Of a stretch of DNA of 64,000 nucleotides, positions 24,495 to 32,543 are shown piece by piece. A model generated the notes under the pieces. It was not told the origin of the DNA, searched no databases, and saw only the letters and a program-made list of their open reading frames with translations. The stretch's first letter is position 1; each line of letters starts with the position of its first letter. The position numbers were made by a program, and so were the translations under genes. Source of the DNA: JAMDEO01 sp963775295 (GTDB lineage Bacteria; Actinomycetota; Thermoleophilia; RBG-16-64-13); NCBI GenBank assembly GCA_963775295.1, contig CAVZIK010000006.1, positions 1,798,001 to 1,862,000 on the forward strand, given 5' to 3'.

Positions 24495-25169
24495 TCAATC
24501 CCTAACGCGACCGTCCAGCATGTGGATAACTCGGTCGCAGGTGCCGGCCACGCCTGGGTCGTGGGTGACGAGGACGAAGGTCGTGCCGGTGTCGCGGTTG
24601 ATCTTGTGCATCATGGCGACGATCTCTTCCGAACTGGCTGAGTCCAGGTTGCCGGTGGGCTCGTCACCGAAGATCACCTTGGGGCCATTCACGAGGGCCC
24701 GGGCGACGGCCACACGCTGCTGCTGCCCACCCGACAGCTCCGAGGGCTTGTGCTTGTGTCTGTCTGCCAGACCAACCTGAGCTAAAGCCTCCCTGGCGGC
24801 CTCGTTCGCAGCCCGACGCCCTTTTCCGGCGTACTGCGCCGCGAGCGCGACGTTCTCCAGAGCATTAAGGCTCGACACGAGGTTGAATGTTTGGAAGATG
24901 AAGCCGACTTCCTTCCGCCTAAGTTCTGTGAGGTCTTTGCCGTTGAGCGTGTCTACTCGACGCCCCGCGAGCCAAACCTCTCCTTCGTTCAAGGAATCGA
25001 GGCAGCCGAGGATATGGAGGAGGGTGGATTTGCCCGATCCCGACGGACCCATGATGGAGACCATCTCGCCCTGTTTCACTTCCACCGAAGCCCCTTGAAG
25101 GGCGTCGACGTAGTTGTCCTTGCTCATGACGTAGCGTTTGTGTACGTTCAGTCCTTTGATGAGGGTCAT
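24495..25169 (-). CDS. LolD/MacB-type ABC transporter ATPase
   Basis: The ATPase of 224 residues (from the chosen start) has Walker A GPSGSGKST, the Q-loop FIFQTFNLV, the signature LSGGQQQR, Walker B VIFGDEPTGNLDS and the H-loop VLVTHD, the pattern of LolD/MacB/FtsE-like ATPases that pair with FtsX-type permeases. The frame opens at 25196, overlapping the permease stop, but the ATG at 25169 follows AAGGATGGAG and gives the family-typical N terminus, so it is preferred. It is cotranscribed with and after its permease. Such systems drive mechanotransmission, lipoprotein or drug export; the substrate is not evident. Confidence 0.9.
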   Translation of the reverse strand: MTLIKGLNVHKRYVMSKDNYVDALQGASVEVKQGEMVSIMGPSGSGKSTLLHILGCLDSLNEGEVWLAGRRVDTLNGKDLTELRRKEVGFIFQTFNLVSSLNALENVALAAQYAGKGRRAANEAAREALAQVGLADRHKHKPSELSGGQQQRVAVARALVNGPKVIFGDEPTGNLDSASSEEIVAMMHKINRDTGTTFVLVTHDPGVAGTCDRVIHMLDGRVRD

Positions 25170-25188
25170 GGGGTCTTCTCCATCCTTC

Positions 25189-26349
25189 TCATTCATAGCG
25201 CAGTGCGGCCACCGGCTTCATCCGAGCGGCGTGGAGTGACGGATAGAGTCCGCTCACCAGCCCGAGGACCACGGCGAACCCCACCGATCCGATGGCGAGT
25301 CTGCCCGTCACAAGGAAGAGGTTGAGGTTGGAAGCTTCCAGGCCCATGTTGGCCAGAGTTACTGCCACCCAGCCCAGCACCAGTCCGGTGAGCCCGCCGA
25401 TGAGCCCGATCACTCCCGCTTCAGCAAGGAACTGTCGCACGATCTGCCCGTCGGACGCGCCGATGGCCTTCCGTACACCAATCTCGCGGGTTCTCTCGCT
25501 CACCGACATGGTCATGGTGTTGATCACCGACAGCCCGCCAACAATCAACGAAATAATGGCGATGCCGTAGAGGATGGCGTTGAATATCCCGGTTGTGCTG
25601 GCGATTTGCTCCTTGAAGGCGCTGGGACCGGTCGCGCTGACTCCGGGCACGGAGTTGTTGATGTCTGCGGCGAGAGTCTCCGGATCAGTGCCCTTTGCGG
25701 GGTAGACGACGAACGAGGTCACGAGGTCCGCCTGATTGATCTGGCTCCGGACCATCTCAGGTAGGTCCTTCACATACACGCGCTGCGCATCGGGTAAGGT
25801 CATCCAGACAGACGTATCGGGGGCGGTGAGCGTCTTGTCGAGAATTCCGACCACTTTGAACTGCTCGTCTCTCACGGTTACTGTCCCACCGACCTTCGCA
25901 GACAGCTTCTTGACGAGGTCGGAGCCCACCACGACCGAGCCGACGTCCGCCGAAGTGAGCGCCCGGCCTTGGGCGTAGGTGACCTTGAAGCTCTCCAATT
26001 GGTCGCCGCGCATGTCGCTGCCCGCGATCATGGCCGGCATGCCGAAGGACATGCCCGATTCGGTCGAAAGCAGGGTGCCTATCTGTCCCGAAACCTCGGC
26101 GACCCCTGGCACGGCCTTGATTTCGCCGAGTTTGCTGAGGGAAAGCGGACCACTGGAAAACATGGCGGACGACCCCTCCGCCGAAACCGTGACCTTGTCG
26201 GCGTAGTAGCGGGTGCCACCGGAGACCAGCAAATTGATCTTCTCGGCCATGCTGCCCATGACCACCAGCGCCAGCACCCCGATCGTGATACCGAATATGG
26301 TGAGAAAGACCCTCAGCTTCCGTCTGAACACATTTCTCAGAATCTGCAT
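25189..26349 (-). CDS. MacB/FtsX-type ABC transporter permease
   Basis: The 386-residue permease has the MacB layout. An N-terminal membrane helix follows the short cytoplasmic start (LRVFLTIFGITIGVLALVVMGS). A large extracytoplasmic MacB-PCD-type domain spans about residues 45-265. Three further helices lie in the FtsX domain (IISLIVGGLSVINTM, then GLIGGLTGLVLGW, and the last near 355), with the REIGVRKAIGA coupling motif. ATG 26349 follows GGGAGTGA; the longer frame to 26439 is rejected. It is the first gene of a two-gene operon with the ATPase. Confidence 0.9.
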   Translation of the reverse strand: MQILRNVFRRKLRVFLTIFGITIGVLALVVMGSMAEKINLLVSGGTRYYADKVTVSAEGSSAMFSSGPLSLSKLGEIKAVPGVAEVSGQIGTLLSTESGMSFGMPAMIAGSDMRGDQLESFKVTYAQGRALTSADVGSVVVGSDLVKKLSAKVGGTVTVRDEQFKVVGILDKTLTAPDTSVWMTLPDAQRVYVKDLPEMVRSQINQADLVTSFVVYPAKGTDPETLAADINNSVPGVSATGPSAFKEQIASTTGIFNAILYGIAIISLIVGGLSVINTMTMSVSERTREIGVRKAIGASDGQIVRQFLAEAGVIGLIGGLTGLVLGWVAVTLANMGLEASNLNLFLVTGRLAIGSVGFAVVLGLVSGLYPSLHAARMKPVAALRYE

Positions 26350-26529
26350 GCAATCACTCCCGTCGTTTCGAGACGACGCGCATGCCGCCCCTTCCAAGCA
26401 ATGCAGCATACCGGAAAGGTCCGGAATCTGTGTTAACAAATGGCAGCATTTCCGGACAATCGGCGTCTGGAGAAAACCGATGGGGCCGGAAGGTTCGACC
26501 GGGGATCGCGCACCGCGCGAAACGGGCGG

Positions 26530-28077
26530 TCAGCCGGTTGACGCCGGATTCTTAGGCGTCTTTGCTTTTCGTCCCTGGTCGGCGACGAAGTCTTTCTCGC
26601 GGATGAAGAAGAATGACAGTAACGCCGCGGAGAAGGTCAGCAAAGCCGTGATGAGCAGAATCAGGTTGAGGCCGTCAACGAAACCCATCCGGGTCGCCGC
26701 CGACACCGCAGGACGCGCAGACGCGGGAAGGGCCGCCAGGGTGGGGCCGAGTTGGCCGCTCGCGGCCGCCACCGCTATCGCGTGAGACTGTCCCGCAAGG
26801 GCCGTCCCTGCCAGTTGACTGATGACCGTCGACCTGATGCGTGCGATAAACAGAGCCCCGAGGACGGCGATCCCCGTCGCAATGCCTATCTGGCGGAAGG
26901 TGGAGCTAATGCCCGAAGCCATGCCGGCCCGGCGCGGCTCAACAACCCCCACGGCGGTGGCAACCAAGGGAACGTTCACCAGTCCGGCGCCCACTCCCGA
27001 GACGATCATTCCCGCCAAGAGGTGCGTCCAGGTGGAACTCGGAGTCAATCCGCGCATGAGCAGGAGGCCGACCCCAAGAAGCACGAATCCAGGACCGATC
27101 AGGAAACGCTTTGAGAGGTTGGCGGTCAGTCGTCCCGCTATTCCCGCGGCTACGAATATCGAAAGTGACAGTGGAAGGAATCGCACTCCCGTCGAGAAGG
27201 CCGAGAGCCCAAGTATGTCTTGCACCCACAACACGAGATAGGTCAGGACCGAGAAGATCGAGGCCGAAATGGAGAAGGCCGCCACCAGCCCGCCGTCAAA
27301 GGTGGGGACGCGCAGAAGTCCCAAGTCGAACATCGCGTCCCGCTGCAAAGCTTCAGCGGTGACGAATGCCGCCAACAGGATAGCGGCCGCGACAAGGGAG
27401 GCTATGACGGTGACGGAACCCCAGCCCGCGGTGTTGCTGCGGATGAGCCCAAAGATCAGAGCCCCGAGGCCGGTACTGAAGGTCACGAACCCGAGTAGGT
27501 CCAAGCGCTTGGGCGTCGGGTCACGCGATTCGTCGACACGCAGCGCGGTGACGACGAAGACAATCATCCCCACGGGAATGTTGACGAAGAAGATCCACCG
27601 CCAACCCAACCCGCTGACCAGGGCGCCGCCGATCACGGGGCCGATCGCTATCGCCAGCCCCGTCACAGCGCCAAATGCCCCAAAAGCAATCCCGCGTTCC
27701 CTGCCTTTGAACGACTCGGACAGCATGGCGAGCGACGTGGCGAACATGATCGCACCGCCGATACCCTGGAAGGCTCGCGAGATTGTGAGGAACAAGATTC
27801 CTGTCGACGCCCCGCACAGGATCGAACCTGCGGTGAAGACACCAATCCCGATGAAGAAAAGGAGTCGTCGGCCAGATCGGTCGGCCAGGATCCCGGCCGT
27901 GAGAAGGAGGGCCGCCAACGCGAGAGAGTAAGCGTCGATGACCCACTGCAGTCCGGAGAACGTGGCCCCGAAGGCCTCGGCGATATCGGGAAGGGCCACG
28001 TTCACGATTGTGAGGTCTAGGAGTAGCATAAAGACACCCGTGCACACCACCCCAAGCGTCCACCACCTACGCGTCAC
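26530..28077 (-). CDS. DHA2-family MFS drug/H+ antiporter, paralogue A
   Basis: The 515-residue transporter has 14 predicted membrane helices. DHA2 signatures include LDLTIVNVALPDIAEAF in helix 1, the motif-A loop GILADRSGRRLLF between helices 2 and 3, and the antiporter motif C region GPVIGGALVSGLGWRWIFFVNIPVG. It starts with GTG (TRRWWTLG) after GGAGGT; the frame upstream to 28104 is not used. It is a close paralogue of the gene at 37641-39167, with the same start context and C-terminal FFFIREKDFVA tail. Its probable role is proton-driven export of hydrophobic compounds. No regulator gene is adjacent. Confidence 0.92.
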   Translation of the reverse strand: MTRRWWTLGVVCTGVFMLLLDLTIVNVALPDIAEAFGATFSGLQWVIDAYSLALAALLLTAGILADRSGRRLLFFIGIGVFTAGSILCGASTGILFLTISRAFQGIGGAIMFATSLAMLSESFKGRERGIAFGAFGAVTGLAIAIGPVIGGALVSGLGWRWIFFVNIPVGMIVFVVTALRVDESRDPTPKRLDLLGFVTFSTGLGALIFGLIRSNTAGWGSVTVIASLVAAAILLAAFVTAEALQRDAMFDLGLLRVPTFDGGLVAAFSISASIFSVLTYLVLWVQDILGLSAFSTGVRFLPLSLSIFVAAGIAGRLTANLSKRFLIGPGFVLLGVGLLLMRGLTPSSTWTHLLAGMIVSGVGAGLVNVPLVATAVGVVEPRRAGMASGISSTFRQIGIATGIAVLGALFIARIRSTVISQLAGTALAGQSHAIAVAAASGQLGPTLAALPASARPAVSAATRMGFVDGLNLILLITALLTFSAALLSFFFIREKDFVADQGRKAKTPKNPASTG

Positions 28078-28190
28078 GGGACCTCCGCTCTCCGCTGTAC
28101 ACACGCCGCTTCATCGCCTGCCTCAGGGACCGTTCGTCGCATCTTTGCCCCGGCGAAGGGCTATCGAAACTCGAAGGGTGACAAATCGGC

Positions 28191-28217
28191 GCGGGGCCGA
28201 CTGAACATCGGCCCCGC
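28191..28217 (-). terminator. Putative terminator after the SLH-domain gene
   Basis: GCGGGGCCGA (28191-28200) and TCGGCCCCGC (28208-28217) are perfect 10-base arms with a 7-base loop, 56 bases beyond the SLH-gene stop in its direction of transcription. Only a short ATTTG follows, so the U-tract is weak. Confidence 0.55.
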
Positions 28218-28272
28218 TCGTCGACCGGTCGATCTCAAACGGCAGCGACCGGGTTGTTTGCAGATAGTCGCA

Positions 28273-30849
28273 CTAACGCGCGGCCAATCCCGTGCAGGTC
28301 GCCGGAAGTCCCGTGATGCTTGGAAGTTGGGCTAGCGAGCCGTCTGCCCGCATCATGAAAGCGCCTATCGCGTCCTCAGTCCCAACTGCCAACGCGTATA
28401 GGAAGCGGCCATTCCCGCTGATAGCGAGGTCCAGCGAACTTCCGGTAGGCGTTGGTCCTGCCGCGCTCGTGAGAAGCGCAATCTCGCCCGAAGGCTGCAC
28501 CATGTAGCTGGAAACCGGGCCGCCCCCGTTACCGATGTATGCATAGCCTCCGCTCGGAGTGGTCGTCACCCAGCAGGGCGCCGTCTGCAGACAGGGGATG
28601 GACGAACTGATCGTGTCAAGGCCCGTCGCAGAGATTGAGTATGAAGAGTTGGCGTTGGCCGCGGCCTCGGAAACAATCAGCGTTCCCGACCGCGAGAAGT
28701 CGAACCCGTAAGGGGTCGCGCCATTGGATGGGTAGGAGACGGCCGGATCGGCTTCACCGTTATCATCCACCGGGTAAACGTCGATCAGGTTTGTGCCCCG
28801 CTCCGTGACCACCAGATGAGTGCCGGTTGGGTCGAACTTGATCTCCGCCGCATTTGTGCCGCTGGTTGCGCTGAGCGCCTCGATGGAGTCGGGGATAAGG
28901 GTGAGGTGTCCGTCGGCGCCGATCGTGAAGCCGGTTATGTTGCCAGGGTCACCGGCGTTTAGGACGTAGAGCCAATCTCCGTGGGTGGTCGCGCTGATAG
29001 GGAGAGAACCGGCGGTCTGAACTTGATCGACCAGAGTGAGACCGTCCGCCGCGACCGAGAAAACCGAGATGTCATCGCTCCCGCCGTTGACCGCGAAAAG
29101 CCACCGGTTGTCGGAACTCAGGGTTACCGCGCCTTGGGGATGGCCCACGCCCGTCGCTCCGAGGCCGTTGGTGTCGACAGCTCCAACTTGGGTAAGTGTG
29201 CCGTCAAGCCCTCGAGAGAATTCCAAGACTTGGTTCATGGAGGGGTTGTTGGTCTGGGTGTAAACCATCCCGGTCGTCATCCAGCTTGCTTCGATCTCTC
29301 CACATGCCACCGGAACCGTCGCGTCGAACACATCGTTGACGGTCAGACCATGCATGACGATGGCTCGATTCGTGAGAGGAGTCGTGCCCAGATCGAGAGA
29401 TGTCAAATCGGCGCCAGAATACACGTGAGAGTAGAAGACACGGCCCGCGCTCCCATGAGCGGTGGGATATGGGTCGTCAAGCGGCCGCAAAACCGGGCCA
29501 TAGTAGGGCAGACCTTCTGCAAGACTGATAATCCCGTCCATGTTCGTATCGGCCGTGAGAGGTGGGCATGTGGAATTGCTGCCATTGGCAAGACCATGGA
29601 TGTGCTGCAAATGCTGGAGACCCGTCTCTAGGCCGTCGGCGACGGTGATGACCCTCAGCGAGTCGTTTCTCAACCACAAGAACGCTTGACCGCTGACCCC
29701 GGAATTGTTCAGCTCGTCAAGGTCGGCGTGATACGCAAGACTAAGTGCGGTCACTTGGCCGCATGCGACCGGGACGGTCGCGTCGTAGACGCCGTTGACC
29801 GTCAGTCCGTGCAGCACGACCACTCGCTTGGTGAGCGTGACGGTGCTGAGTTGGAGCGCGTCCAGATCGCTCCCCGAATACGTGTGAGAGTAGAAGACCA
29901 TCCCGTCGGGGCCCTGTGCAGTCGGGTAGGGGTCGTCAAGCGGACGCAGCACGGGGCCATAGTAGGGCAGTCCTTCCGCCAGGGAGATGATGCCGTCCAT
30001 GTTGGTGTCCGCCGCGAGTGGGGGACAGTCCGCTTGGCTGCCGTCCATCATGCCGTGGATGTGCTGCGGGTGTTCCTTCCCGGTCTCCAGCCCGCGGGCG
30101 AGGACGAGGGTTCTCAACTGGTCGCCACGGAGGTAGAGCAGTGCGACCCCGGTGACGCCGGAATTGTTGAGAGAGTCGAGATTTGCCATGTAGACCGAAG
30201 CCAGGACTGAAGACGAACGCGCCAGCAAGGCCGCGCCCTCGATCCTCAGAAGGGTGCCTACCGGCCTCAGATTCCCGCCCGACCCCTGCAGCAACCCCAG
30301 CTTGATGGCGATCGCCACTTCGGCTCGGAGCGACGTCGATATCGAGGAGGCGTCGCCAAATCCTCCGACAGCGTCCGTGACGTCTTCCGAGGCGATGGCG
30401 TTCGTATCGAAGCCGTTGGCCTTGGCGATCCAACGGACAAGCACAGCCGCCGACTCCTGTCGCGTTATTTCACGGGTGGGGGCGAACATGTTGTCGCCCA
30501 CCCCTTGGATCAAGCCGGCAGCCACAGCCCCCTCGATGTACTGATAATAGATACTGTCCGCCGGCACGTCGGAAAACGTGGGTGACGTTGGATCGGCCAG
30601 CGGAATGCCGAAGTTTTCCACCGCCATCTTGACGAACTGCTGTCGCGGTAAAGGATTGGACGGAAGCCAAAAGCCACTGGGATAGCCTTGGCTTAGCCCC
30701 CGCACCTCCGCTTCTTGCAGACCGTAACCGTTGAGGACGTTGGGGCCGAGGTCAGGGAACTGCGACGCAGAGGCTGGAGGGGAGAGGGCCAGAAAGGCCA
30801 CCAACGTGATGGCGGCGGCCAGCCCAACGAGCAGGACCAATCTTCGCAT
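28273..30849 (-). CDS. SLH-anchored surface protein with duplicated CHRD-like domains and a lactonase-type beta-propeller
   Basis: The 858-residue exported protein has a signal peptide (cleavage near ASA, residue 29). Three S-layer-homology-like repeats span about 30-210 (PLPRQQFVKMAVENF; ITRQESAAVLVRWI; LLRIEGAALLA). Two tandem copies of a 149-residue CHRD-like module follow at 219-367 and 373-521 (LNNSGV.G.A.L.L, H.QHIHG, VACG). Each copy contains an EF-hand-like acidic loop D-T-N-M-D-G-I-I-S-L-A-E-G. The remaining 525-858 has the repeated HPQGAVTLSSDNRWLFAVN/ISVFSVAADG pattern of a seven-bladed lactonase propeller. The ATG follows AAGGAG. It is probably cell-wall attached and calcium-binding; any enzymatic role is unknown. 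Confidence 0.85.
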   Translation of the reverse strand: MRRLVLLVGLAAAITLVAFLALSPPASASQFPDLGPNVLNGYGLQEAEVRGLSQGYPSGFWLPSNPLPRQQFVKMAVENFGIPLADPTSPTFSDVPADSIYYQYIEGAVAAGLIQGVGDNMFAPTREITRQESAAVLVRWIAKANGFDTNAIASEDVTDAVGGFGDASSISTSLRAEVAIAIKLGLLQGSGGNLRPVGTLLRIEGAALLARSSSVLASVYMANLDSLNNSGVTGVALLYLRGDQLRTLVLARGLETGKEHPQHIHGMMDGSQADCPPLAADTNMDGIISLAEGLPYYGPVLRPLDDPYPTAQGPDGMVFYSHTYSGSDLDALQLSTVTLTKRVVVLHGLTVNGVYDATVPVACGQVTALSLAYHADLDELNNSGVSGQAFLWLRNDSLRVITVADGLETGLQHLQHIHGLANGSNSTCPPLTADTNMDGIISLAEGLPYYGPVLRPLDDPYPTAHGSAGRVFYSHVYSGADLTSLDLGTTPLTNRAIVMHGLTVNDVFDATVPVACGEIEASWMTTGMVYTQTNNPSMNQVLEFSRGLDGTLTQVGAVDTNGLGATGVGHPQGAVTLSSDNRWLFAVNGGSDDISVFSVAADGLTLVDQVQTAGSLPISATTHGDWLYVLNAGDPGNITGFTIGADGHLTLIPDSIEALSATSGTNAAEIKFDPTGTHLVVTERGTNLIDVYPVDDNGEADPAVSYPSNGATPYGFDFSRSGTLIVSEAAANANSSYSISATGLDTISSSIPCLQTAPCWVTTTPSGGYAYIGNGGGPVSSYMVQPSGEIALLTSAAGPTPTGSSLDLAISGNGRFLYALAVGTEDAIGAFMMRADGSLAQLPSITGLPATCTGLAAR
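29287..29733 (-). repeat. Tandem CHRD-like module, copy 2
   Basis: This stretch encodes residues 373-521 of the surface protein. It repeats the 149-residue unit at 29749-30195, separated by only five codons. The central block encoding ADTNMDGIISLAEGLPYYGP and the following PLDDPYPTA is identical at protein level in both copies, which points to a recent in-frame duplication. Confidence 0.85.
29749..30195 (-). repeat. Tandem CHRD-like module, copy 1
   Basis: This stretch encodes residues 219-367 of the surface protein and is the first unit of the tandem duplication. Differences between copies concentrate in the first third and in the HTYSG/HVYSG region, while the acidic loop is kept. Confidence 0.85.
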
Positions 30850-31122
30850 GGTAGCTCTCCTTCTTTTGGGGACAATCCTTCGTCCCGGACGTCTGAAGAG
30901 ATTGCCCGCGCTTCGTCGTCTCTGCGGCTTTTACCCTTGAGTTCGGTCGTCAAACCGCCGCCCTGCGGAGAGTGCGATAGTCCACGTAGCGATTCCGTTA
31001 CCCAGCCGATCCGGATATCCAGGCACACGTCAGTGCATCTTCATCAACTCCGCGATTCCGGCTCTGGCTTGCATATCTATTCGAAAGGGGACAACACCTC
31101 CGTGGGCGTGAGAGGAGACGAA

Positions 31123-31413
31123 ATGTGTCGCAACATAAAGGTACTGTTCAATTTCGAGCCGCCGGCGACCGAGGAAGAAGTTCGCGCTGCCGCGCTTCAG
31201 TACGTGCGGAAGATAAGCGGCTTCGCCAAGCCTTCGGCGGTCAACCAGGAGGCGTTCGACGCGGCCGTGGCTGCCGTATCGGTGGCGTCCCAGAGCCTGC
31301 TGAGTTCGTTGATTACCTCTGCCGCACCGCGGAACCGTGAAGCAGAAGTCATCCGGGCACACGCTCGGGCGGTCCGCCGCTTCGGTGTACCGGGGCAGTC
31401 TCCGAGCGCATAG
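31123..31413 (+). CDS. DUF2277 family protein
   Basis: The 96-residue protein begins M-C-R-N-I-K-V-L-F-N-F-E-P-P-A-T-E-E-E-V, the strongly conserved start of DUF2277. The helix ALQYVRKISGFAKPS and an Ala-rich second helix follow. Its function is unknown. ATG 31123 follows AGAGGAG at six bases; the long frame beginning at 30715 is antisense to the surface-protein gene and is not coding. It is separated from that divergent gene by about 270 bases with no other recognised feature. Confidence 0.9.
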   Translation: MCRNIKVLFNFEPPATEEEVRAAALQYVRKISGFAKPSAVNQEAFDAAVAAVSVASQSLLSSLITSAAPRNREAEVIRAHARAVRRFGVPGQSPSA

Positions 31414-31469
31414 GGGACGCGAGGTCAAGGTGGGCCTGGGCTTGGGGGAAGGGTCAGCGAAGCCCGGAC

Positions 31470-31525
31470 TTGACATACAGGCATCAGTCGTTTACGATAT
31501 GTCACGATATATCGCAAACATATCG
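31470..31525 (+). promoter_or_regulatory. Sigma-70-like promoter overlapped by a PadR-type operator
   Basis: TTGACA (31470-31475), a 17-base spacer and TACGAT (31493-31498) form a good promoter for the padR-like gene. The arms CGATATGT (31495-31502) and ACATATCG (31518-31525) are perfect complements, and the palindrome CGATATATCG (31505-31514) sits almost at their centre. The site covers the -10 box and the start region, as expected for autorepression. Confidence 0.75.
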
Positions 31526-31542
31526 CTGGAAGGAGTCATGCG

Positions 31543-32061
31543 ATGCATCATCATATGTGGGGAGAATTTGGACATCACGGGCGCGGAGGCCGGCGGGGAT
31601 TCTTCGAGAGAGGTGGAATCATCCTCGTTATCCTGGATCTTTTGAAGGAACAGCCTCGGCACGGATACGACATCATCCGCGAGTTGGAGGAGCGGTCCGG
31701 CGGGTTCTACAGTCCGAGCCCAGGAGTCGTCTACCCGACGCTCCAGTCGCTGGAAGACAGGGACTTCGTCACCGCCGTGGCAGAACCCGGGGGCAAGAAG
31801 ATCTATTCCATCACCGATGCCGGTACCGCCTGGTTGGACTCTCACAAGGAGGAAGCGACGCGTACCCGCGAGCATATGGCCTCCTTTGGCGGCCGGATGG
31901 GCGCCGGTCAGTGGCCGGGCGCGATGGACGACATGAGGTGGTTCTTCCGCGACGTGGCGCAGGCTATGCGCCGGACCATGAACGATCCCGAGAAGATCCG
32001 CGCGATACGCGAGGTCATCGTCGACGCAAAGAAGAGGATCGACGACATCGTCGCGGGCTAG
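31543..32061 (+). CDS. PadR family transcriptional regulator
   Basis: The 172-residue protein starts with a His/Gly-rich segment (M-H-H-H-M-W-G-E-F-G-H-H-G-R-G-G-R-R-G). The PadR winged helix follows: I-L-V-I-L-D-L-L-K-E-Q-P-R-H-G-Y-D-I-I-R-E-L near 27-48, Y-S-P-S-P-G-V-V-Y-P-T-L-Q-S-L-E near 56-71 and the wing GKKIYSIT. The C-terminal helices form the dimer domain. The His-rich head could bind metal. It probably represses its own promoter through the palindromes 18-73 bases upstream. A 12-bp perfect hairpin follows the gene. No obvious target transporter is adjacent. Confidence 0.92.
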   Translation: MHHHMWGEFGHHGRGGRRGFFERGGIILVILDLLKEQPRHGYDIIRELEERSGGFYSPSPGVVYPTLQSLEDRDFVTAVAEPGGKKIYSITDAGTAWLDSHKEEATRTREHMASFGGRMGAGQWPGAMDDMRWFFRDVAQAMRRTMNDPEKIRAIREVIVDAKKRIDDIVAG

Positions 32062-32194
32062 GCTCGGCCTCCGCGAGCGCCCGGAGGGACCGATCTCGGG
32101 ATGACGCCGGAGCCGCGACTTCGCGGCAGTCACCGCCGCATCCGGCGAGAGCCGCCGTCAGTGTCGACGGTTTGACGTGGAAGAGACTCTTACC

Positions 32195-32223
32195 GGGCTG
32201 GCCGCCGTCGTGGCGGCCAGCCC
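32195..32223 (+). terminator. 12-bp perfect hairpin after padR-like gene
   Basis: GGGCTGGCCGCC (32195-32206), loop GTCGT, GGCGGCCAGCCC (32212-32223). It lies between the padR-like gene and the cobalamin riboswitch. No T-run follows, so termination would be of the weak or factor-assisted kind. Confidence 0.5.
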
Positions 32224-32309
32224 CACCCTCATTAGATTGGCATCACGGCCCTTCTTGACCGCTGCCGGTCCCCGTGCTAAGAATGGTCTGCTTCGATACG
32301 GAGCTGGGT

Positions 32310-32506
32310 GTCGCCGGGTATCCTTGGATGTCCGGCGGAGAATAGGGAATCGGGTGTGAGTCCCGAACGGTCCCGCCACTGTGAACGGGGAGTGAGCCCG
32401 CAGAAAAGCCACTGTGTCACCGCCGTCGCCGGTTTTCCGGGGAGGTAAGGGGGATGGGAAGGCGCGGGTAAGCCGAGATCCGTCAGTCAGTAGACCTGCC
32501 CGGCAT
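32310..32506 (+). promoter_or_regulatory. Cobalamin (B12) riboswitch
   Basis: The RNA has the class landmarks in order. A P1 arm GCCGGG (32313-32318) pairs with CCCGGC (32499-32504). AATAGGGAATCGGGTG comes next, then CCCGCCACTGTGAACGGGGAG and a second GCCACTGTG. The B12 box AGTCAGTAGACCTGCC (32485-32500) differs from the usual AGYCAGGAGACCTGCC by one base. The element ends about 38 bases before the permease ATG of an ABC transporter operon, so adenosyl- or another cobalamin probably represses it. Confidence 0.95.
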
Positions 32507-32515
32507 TCTGGTTAG

Positions 32516-32533
32516 GACCCTCAAGGAAGGGTC
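32516..32533 (+). promoter_or_regulatory. Expression-platform hairpin after the B12 riboswitch
   Basis: GACCCT (32516-32521) pairs with AGGGTC (32528-32533), placing the Shine-Dalgarno-like AAGGAAGG (32523-32530) in the loop and stem just before the ATG at 32544. This suggests control at translation initiation rather than by an intrinsic terminator, as no T-run follows. Confidence 0.6.
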
Positions 32534-32543
32534 ACGACTGGAG

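Noticed and set aside
30715..31122. Upstream extension of the DUF2277 frame
   Set aside because: It is partly antisense to the surface-protein gene; DUF2277 homologues start at the M-C-R-N-I-K sequence.
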